DNA from: Flaveria trinervia
Taxonomy: Eukaryota; Streptophyta; Magnoliopsida; Asterales; Asteraceae
Reading direction: 5' to 3'
Length of the DNA: 64,000 bases
Assembly (NCBI GenBank): GCA_025506515.1
Contig: CM046442.1
Span: forward strand, 60,187,376-60,251,375
Shown here: positions 57,806 to 64,000 of the stretch, one piece after another
Position numbering within the stretch: position 1 is the first letter of the stretch
Layout: each line of letters begins with the position of its first letter
Made by a program: the position numbers and the translations under genes
Notes under the pieces: model-generated
The model's input: the letters and a program-made list of their open reading frames with translations, nothing else
Databases searched by the model: none
What the model was told of the DNA's origin: nothing

Positions 57806-58717
57806 TGTTGGACCAAAAGAACCAATGAGCCAAGATCAGAAAACCTCTAAGTCCCACATGGTATCACAACAACTGCTGAAAGCCTCATCAGTAGTTTGAC
57901 AAGTGCTGAAGACTTCAACAGCTGAAGATCAAGTGCTGAAGACCTTAACAGCTGAAGAACCAAAGTGCTGAAGTACAACAGCTGAAGAACACAAGTGCTG
58001 AAGCTGAAAGACCAAAGTACTGAAGTACAACAGCTGAAGAGTTTACAAGTGCTGAAGATCAACAACTGATGTACAAAGTCTGAAGACAAACACTGAAGAC
58101 ATCAGCTGATTATATCTACTGAAGTCATCAGCTGATGAAACGTCTGAAGGTCAAAGTCTAAAGATCAAGTACTGAAGCCTCAGTAGTTTGTCACAACTGC
58201 TGAAGAGTACTTCTTCAGTAGTTGTGATATCAGTAGTTTTATATTTCTAGTTTCAGTAGTTTTATGTTTAGTAGTTTTGTAAAACGACTGAAGAGCTTGT
58301 TCTTCAGTCGTTGTAGTTTCAGTAGTTTCTAATTAGTAGTTTTATATTCTGTACTTAACACTCTGATATGTTCTCAGTAGTTGTGAACATTTCAGTAGTT
58401 TGTTAAGAGTTAGTTATTTTTGTATTAGATCTGCCAGTTGTCACTTTCCGTGATAATAGCAGTGATTGTTGCACTCTATATAAGGAGTGACAACCTATTG
58501 TAATAATGTGAATGACCGGAATGATATGAATGATTTGATTAGAAATATTCTATATCTATAACATTCCTTGAATCAGAAATATATATTCTCTCACTATAAC
58601 CATATGTGCTCTTAATGCATACAAGTATCGATTACTTGCTACAATTTGTCTAATTCCTGTTCGTATTCCGCTGCTTTGAACTCTAATACATCAAACTTGT
58701 GATCGCTGATCCTGTCA
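57806..58717 (+). repeat. P3 3' LTR
   Basis: 912 bp, TGTTGGACC to CCTGTCA, close to 46239-47147 with small indels. TATA palindrome at 58472-58489. Followed by TSD copy ATCCT. A minus-strand ORF over its array (58089-57847) is a shadow of the CTGAAG repeats. Confidence 0.93.
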
Positions 58718-58722
58718 ATCCT

Positions 58723-59979
58723 TTTAACACCTATGAGATGGTTGACTTTCGGCTTCGCCTGATATCTAGAACAAAGAACGTCACATACATGATATTAGGA
58801 GGAGACGTTGTGAGATACATAAGGGTTCCAATCATTCCTCTATAGATTTTAGCATCAACCAGATCACCATATTTGTCGGGTGCCACATCGTGGTTTGTGG
58901 CAAGTAGAGTTCCAGCAGCTGAAGTATTCTCCATGTCAAACTGACTGACGAAGTCCCCAACATATTTAGTCTGATGCAGGAAGATTTCTTTTGCTGTCTG
59001 ATCCACATGTAATCCTAGGAAGAACATCATCTCCCCCATTGCACTCATCTCAAGTTCTACATTCATGACAGATTCAAATTCTTTACATAACTTTTCATTT
59101 TTGGAACCGAAGATTATGTCATCAACATAAATCTGTACTAGCAGTAAGTCACCATCTTTTTCTTTGATGAACAGTGTGCAGTCAATACTCCCCTGCGAAA
59201 ACCATTTTCACCAGATGAGTTGAGAGTTTCTCGTACCATGCTCTTGGGGCATGATAGAGCCCGTAGAGAGGCTTATCCAGGTTGTAAACTCTGTCCCGAT
59301 AATAAGGATCCTCAAATCCTTCGGGTTGACTAACGTAGACTGTCTCACGGATTTCACCATGAAGAAATGCACTTTTAATATCTGGTTGATAAACTTTAAT
59401 CTTCATGTAAGAGGCATAGGCTAGGAAGATGCGGATAGCTTCCATTCTAGCCACAGGTGCAAACACTTCATTGTAATCAATGCCTTCTACTTGTCTAAAA
59501 CCTTGAACAACAAGTCGAGCCTTATTTTTTTATTATGAACCCTTGGTCATCTTTCTTGCACTTCAAGACCCATTTAGCGCCAATTAATTTAGCACCTTCT
59601 GGTCTATCCACTAGTGTCCATACTCCTAGCTTCTTGAATTGAAGGAGTTCTTCTTGCATGGCACTAACCCATGCCTCATCGTTTAAGGCTTCACTTACAT
59701 ATTTTGGCTCCAATTAAGACACAAAACATCGATAAGCACCGTCGCGAAGATAGCCTTTTTCCATGACTGAGGCATAATCAGCTAAGTATAGCTGATTTCG
59801 TGTCTGTACTCCCGCTTGTACATCCCCTATGACATTGTCCAGAGGATGATAAACATGTAGCCGAGATCCGGGAGTGGTGGGAACAACTACTTCCTTATCA
59901 AGATTTTGAATTCTCGGTTCAGTATCTGTAGTCGTTGGAATGTGAGGTTCCAAAGTATTCAGAGGCATCAACATCTGAT
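58723..59979 (-). pseudogene. M2 pol: reverse transcriptase part
   Basis: Minus strand from 59974: linker with DNVIGDVQAGVQTRNQ. RT opens with EALNDEAWVSAMQEELLQFK and GAKWVLKCKKDDQG (59713-59522). MFAPVARMEAIRIFLAYAS follows with VYQPDIKSAFLHGEI, PLYGLYHAPRAWYEKL (59466-59182) and YVDDIIFG near 59127-59105. MNVELEMSAMGEMMFFLGL and MIGTLMYLTTSPPNIMYV run to 58731. The catalytic YVDD is intact, but frame breaks occur near 59500, 59180 and 59090. It continues upstream at 62322 beyond the solo LTR and downstream at 45337 beyond S1 and P3. Confidence 0.9.
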
Positions 59980-60689
59980 TGTAATACCCGATTATTTATT
60001 TGAGTCTAAAAAAGAAGAATAAAGTGAAGAAAGAGGGAAGAAAAAGAAAGAAAAGATGTTTTATCCAAGTTAAGGGGTAAAAAGTGTCCAAAAGGGCAAA
60101 ACCTTTGAAAAATGGGTGTAAAAGGTGGTATGGCCGCCCATATGTCACACACATCACAATTCTCGGATTTTTAGAGAGAGAGAGAGAGTAGCAGGAAGCA
60201 GAGAACTCTTGGTTTTAGAAAGAAGAACAAGAAGAATTTGAATTCAAGGTAAGAATTCATGTGTTCATGACATTCTTGATTGGTTTTATCCTCTGGTTTA
60301 TGCTCATGTGTGTTTGTATGTGTTTGGGTATGTTTTTAGTGGGTTTCTAGGCGGTTGAACTCAATTGCAAATGAGTTTGGAAGAAGCCACATGCAAGAGC
60401 TGCAAAGATGAGTTCTAGAACCCCTCTTTTGCTGGTTTTTGACTGATTTTGGGGCTGGAAATGCCTGAATGTATGTTTTTATTAAGCTGGGTTTCAGACC
60501 CGTATGTATGAATGTGTGTATGTTGATGTTATGATGTGATGTTGGCTATGTCCATGCTTGATGATGTATGATGGTGTTTCTAAGGCTTAGAATGTAAGAT
60601 TTAAGCTTAGAACCTTATTGATGGTGCTTGGGAACTGAGATATGATGTTTAGGGCTCATATGTTTAAGTTTTAAAATCTACCCAAGTGT

Positions 60690-61060
60690 TCAAAAGTCAA
60701 TGCGGATGAGTATGGAAAGTCAATACGGATCACAGCTAATGCAGATGAGCATTAACTGCTAAGAAAGTAAATGCGGACGAGTATGAAAGTCAATGCGGAT
60801 AAGTATGAAAGTCGATGCGGATGAGTATGAAAGTTAATGCCGATGACAGCTAATGCGGATAAGCATTAACCACTAAGTAAGTCAATGCGGATAAGTATTG
60901 GATGAAATGCGGATGAACATTGACTGGGTATGGGAAATGCGGATGAGTAAGGTCAATGCAGATGAACAAATGTGGATAAACAGGAACAAATGTGGATGAA
61001 GTAAAGCAAATTCACATGAACTATAGCAAATGCGGATGAACAAAGACAAATGTAGGTGAA
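60690..61060 (+). repeat. Degenerate AATGCGGATGAGTATGAAAG array
   Basis: Many copies of a unit of about 20-24 bp based on GTCAATGCGGATGAGTATGAAA, decaying to the right into AAATGCGGATGAAC variants. A higher-order period of about 114 bp is visible from the paired ACAGCTAATGC phrases at 60732 and 60846. Confidence 0.8.
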
Positions 61061-61580
61061 CACTTAGAATGTTTTTCTGACTTTCTAGGGAAAAAGATGA
61101 ATGTAGACTTTGACTTTGGATGTTCCCGGGGGTTCATGTAAGCTGACTTTTGAGGTCATAGATGTTATGATGGGCATGTTATGATGTATGGTTGATGCTT
61201 TGGCATGATGTGTATGATGTTATGCATGATGGTATGTACGATGTATGCTATGTATGTATGATGCCTTGTATGATAATGATGATTGTGTATGATGATGTTC
61301 CTTATTATGTATGATTATTTTCCCTTGGCTTTATATTGAATGTTAATGAATGAAATGAAAGTATTATGTAACGTAAAATGGAAGATAATGAAAGAGGAAC
61401 ATGATGAATGAATGCATGCATTAATGAACGATGGAAAGTAATGAAAGTCTTGTAAGCCTTGTATGTTGGGACATGCCCCATTGTAGGGTGTTAGCCCAAC
61501 GGTGTGCGGGTTAGCTACCCTAGAAGGATGCACATCGGGGTCTTTCTTTTTGATTGACCATATGTATGGAACCTTTGTCG

Positions 61581-61800
61581 CTTACCCTAGGTACTATGGC
61601 TAGGCAACTGTGCGCCATGACGAGGGGTCTATGATGGACCCCAGCCTAGTATCAACTTTATGCATGATGGTAGGGTATAGCACATGACAATGGTACACTT
61701 GAACTTACCCTAGGTATTGTAGGCAGGCTGTTGTGCGCCATGACGGGGGGTCTATGATGGACTTCGGCCCAGTATCAGCTTTATGCATGACGGTAGGGTA
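61581..61800 (+). repeat. Two 97-bp direct repeats, 123 bp apart
   Basis: 61581-61677 and 61704-61800 both start CTTACCCTAGGTA, contain GTGCGCCATGACG and GGGGTCTATGATGGAC, and end GGTAGGGTA. They form a diverged tandem duplication inside G1. Confidence 0.85.
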
Positions 61801-62321
61801 AGGTTCATGGTTTTGATGGAATGAAAAGAAGTAATGATGAACGTATGAACGAAAGTGATGAATGTGAATGATAATGAAGTACAATGAATGAAAGAAAGTA
61901 AATGAATGAATGATGAAGATAATAATGATATTATCTAATTGTACGTATGATGTGTGTTCACATGCAAAAGTAAAGAACGGTTTTTACGAAAGAAAAGTAC
62001 GTTATATTGTAAAACTAGAACTCACTCAGCAACGCTGACTTTTTATGCATTTTCTAGTTAGCAGGTGAGCATTGCTGAGGATGGCGTGGGGCAGTTACTC
62101 GGCATTTTGGATGACATTCTTTTGTTACTGTTTTTGCATTGTAATACGAACAAATGTAAATGTGTAATGAATGATTGCATTAACTTGCAAAAGCAATTGC
62201 TATGAAATGAAAAGCTATTTAAATGTTCTGCTATGATGTTTTTATGAAAGTTTAAGTGTAATCGTCTATTTTGTAAGTAATGATTGGCCAGCTGTAAGTG
62301 TCTCGGGAACGGGGCCTTACA

Positions 62322-64000
62322 CTGATGCTTGTGTACTTTCAGTAGCCAGAACCTGTTCCTCCTGATCCACCTGATCGGTCTCAACTTCTTCAACATCATA
62401 GGAGGAGTCACTTACTTCAAGTGCTCCCCCTAAAGGACTCAAAGATTCACCTTTTGAAACTGATGTTGTCGAGTCTAGTGACAGTGTGTTTAAGACATCG
62501 TACATCATTCTGGTCGATAACTCATCATCAAGAAGGGATATAGGGATGTTGGATGGGTAGTTTCTAGTCGGCTAGCATCATTCTTGTTGTCTCTATCAAG
62601 CTCCTGTTCTTTCATTCAGCAACTCTGTTCATTTGTGGAGTCTAGGCAGATGTGAACTGGTGTACTATTCCTTTTTATTTGCAGAACGCCTCCATCTACT
62701 GGTCTTGAACTCTGTGTCATTGTCTGATCGAATCTGTCTCACTTTCAGCTTGTAGAGTGATTCTAGTGTAGTTACCAGCTGTTTGAAGATTCAAATGTCT
62801 CTGATTTGGATTTCATAAACATTACCCAAGAGAATCTTAGTAACCATCAGTGACTACATAACAGTACAAATCACTAGCAACACTCTTGGTGCTGACAGGA
62901 CCGAATAGATCCATGTGTAGAAGTTCGAGAGGCAGGTCAATGGAATTTACTTTCTTTTCCTTGTGAGACTTCTTGGTCTGTTTACCTTTCTTACATGCTA
63001 CATAAAAATTTGGAAGTTGAAAATTCTTGACATTCACTCCATTCACTAAATCATTCTGGATCAGATGATTCATCTTCTATGGATTGATGTGTCCCATTCT
63101 CCTATGCCAGGAGATTGAGTCCCTTTCTGTTGCCTTTGACAAGAAGCATTGAACTTTATGATCAGTTGTGGAGGCTTTTGATAGATCCAAGACATATAAG
63201 TCAATATATATTAAAGCTGACATTAATATTTGGTCCTCCGGGATAATGTAATCCTTCTTCAATACATAGCACTTCTTGTTGTCAAAAAAACTTTGAATCC
63301 GTTGTCGCATATTTGGGGTACTGAAATCAAGTTATTCTGTAGTTGTTGAACATAGTTGACCTTATCAAACTTGACTTTCTGGTTTCCCACTTCTCCTTGA
63401 GCGGTGATGTATCCTCTTTTATTTCCAGCAAATGATACATGTCCCCCTTTAATTTGTTTGACATTGAAAAGGAGAGACAGGTTCCCAGTCATGTGCCTAG
63501 ATGCCCCACTATCAACAATCCAGGTATTTGTGATAGCACTGTAACGGATACCTTGCACATTCAGAGGAAATAATCAGTTTAGGTTTGGGACCCAAGCCTT
63601 AATGGGCTTAGGTGACCCAGAGGAATCACACATCATAAACTAAACCCACTGTCCATTTGAGGGTAAGGGTATATCATTCTCCTTATTGTTCTCATTATCA
63701 TACAATGGACTTGACTTTTCTTTCCATAAGCCAGTTTTGTGTAAGGCCTGTTTGTGATAAATATATGACTGGCTTACAGTTTGAACTTTAGGTTCAAAAA
63801 TTCTTTTTGGTGGAGTAATAGAACTCCTTTTCGAAGAACTTCATTTTGTATCATAAAGTTCAATTTTCTGTCTGGGAGTCTCATAATAAGGACAGTTAGA
63901 AGAAATGTGTCCTCTCTTTCCATAACTATAGCAGGATCTCCCTTCAACATGTTGAGGAAACTATTTATGTGGGGTTGAGTGTGATACAGGTGTTACATGT
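62322..64000 (-). pseudogene. M2 gag end, protease and integrase part of pol
   Basis: Minus strand from 64000: knuckle near 63945-63893 reads CYSYGKRGHISSNC, with the second Cys changed to Tyr. Protease TWIVDSGASRHMTGNLSLL (about 63525-63470) and downstream GHVSFAGNKRGYITAQGEV are open to 63259. Pre-integrase is SWHRRMGHINP (63077 end) and MNHLIQNDLVNGV (63073), then FYVACKKGKQTKKSH, where the first Cys of the C..C pair is Tyr. Integrase has LELLHMDLFGPVS and YCYVVTDGY (about 62850). After frame breaks comes an IRSDN-like block near 62730. An acidic linker (62508-62322) leads to the G1 insertion. Gag extends beyond the window. Confidence 0.85.

Larger units (their letters stand above)
46239..58717 (+). 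mobile_element. P3: SIRE-like Ty1/copia retrotransposon
   Basis: 12,479 bp with LTRs 46239-47147 and 57806-58717 and a perfect 5-bp TSD ATCCT (46234-46238 and 58718-58722). It has the same order as P1 and P2. The TSD lies in the M2 pol codons for KRIF, so P3 inserted in M2 immediately beside S1. The gag-pol frame is broken by many short indels. The aORF has the longest open segments of the three copies. Confidence 0.96.
59980..62321 (+). mobile_element. G1: putative Ty3/gypsy solo LTR, about 2.34 kb
   Basis: Begins TGTAATACCCG and ends GGGGCCTTACA (TG...CA), flanked by a perfect 5-bp TSD CTGAT (59975-59979 and 62322-62326). It splits the M2 integrase-RT linker. The interior has no gag or pol. 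It contains a CAGCAACGCTGACTTTTTA stretch followed by TTAGCAGGTGAGC (62026-62070), a pattern I associate with large plant gypsy LTRs. There are two internal tandem repeats. A solo LTR is the simplest reading; a non-autonomous TRIM/LARD-like unit without internal domain is the alternative. Strand is inferred from that 3' motif only. Confidence 0.75.

Noticed and set aside
16644..58717. CTGAAG arrays considered as a CRISPR-like or satellite array
   Set aside because: Units are short, degenerate and without unique spacers, and lie wholly inside LTRs of a plant retrotransposon.
45333..58722. S1 and P3 as one element with a duplicated 5' LTR (outer TSD ATACC/ATCCT)
   Set aside because: The outer flanks match at only three of five bases, while ATCCT directly before 46239 matches the right flank perfectly. 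P3 alone is therefore the inserted unit.

Overview
This window is plant nuclear DNA, almost certainly from a eudicot with a repeat-rich genome. I find no host gene, tRNA, rRNA or CRISPR. Almost every base that can be assigned belongs to LTR retrotransposons, mostly Ty1/copia elements of a SIRE-like (Sirevirus/Maximus) type that carry an extra ORF (here 'aORF') between pol and the 3' LTR. The aORF proteins resemble ones I recall from Asteraceae retrotransposon polyproteins. That family assignment is an untested inference.

The window is a nested stack, resolved here from LTR ends, primer-binding sites, polypurine tracts and target-site duplications (TSDs). Two old, decayed minus-strand SIRE-like elements form the base. 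M1 runs from about 39620 down to about 7250. M2 runs from beyond 64000 down to about 42180. Younger plus-strand members of one roughly 12 kb family (LTRs starting TGTTGGACC) sit inside them. P1 (9272-33777, TSD GAAGG) splits the aORF of M1. P2 (16639-29089, TSD TGCAA/TGGAA) lies inside P1, in the spacer between pol and aORF. A solo LTR of the family (S1, 45338-46226) and a full element P3 (46239-58717, TSD ATCCT) interrupt the pol of M2. A 2.3 kb putative gypsy solo LTR (59980-62321, TSD CTGAT) interrupts M2 again. At the left end a TNT1-like minus-strand copia element with a large internal deletion (M3, 595-6770) sits inside an older LTR (254-594 plus 6771-about 7098). A truncated plus-strand SIRE-like remnant (R1, about 39625-41492) and a gypsy-like LTR fragment (41493-42130) fill the gap between M1 and M2.

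Each P element has the layout LTR, tRNA-iMet type PBS, gag with two widely spaced CCHC knuckles, pol in copia order (protease, integrase, RT, RNase H), a spacer of about 0.7 kb full of short ACTACTGA/TCAGTAGT motifs, an aORF of about 1100 codons, a polypurine tract AGGGGGAG, and the 3' LTR. All coding regions are interrupted, many by single-base deletions that could be real decay or uncorrected consensus errors.

The observations most worth following concern regulation. (1) In P1, P2 and P3 a TATAAATA box lies 65-82 bp upstream of the aORF ATG, suggesting an internal promoter for the aORF. (2) The LTR TATA box sits at the centre of a palindrome whose arms differ between subfamilies but stay complementary. 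At least two further U3 dyads show the same compensatory pattern. (3) The same short motif recurs in U3, in the 3' part of gag and in the pre-aORF spacer. (4) The aORF protein family has no recognised function and occurs in all SIRE-like elements here.
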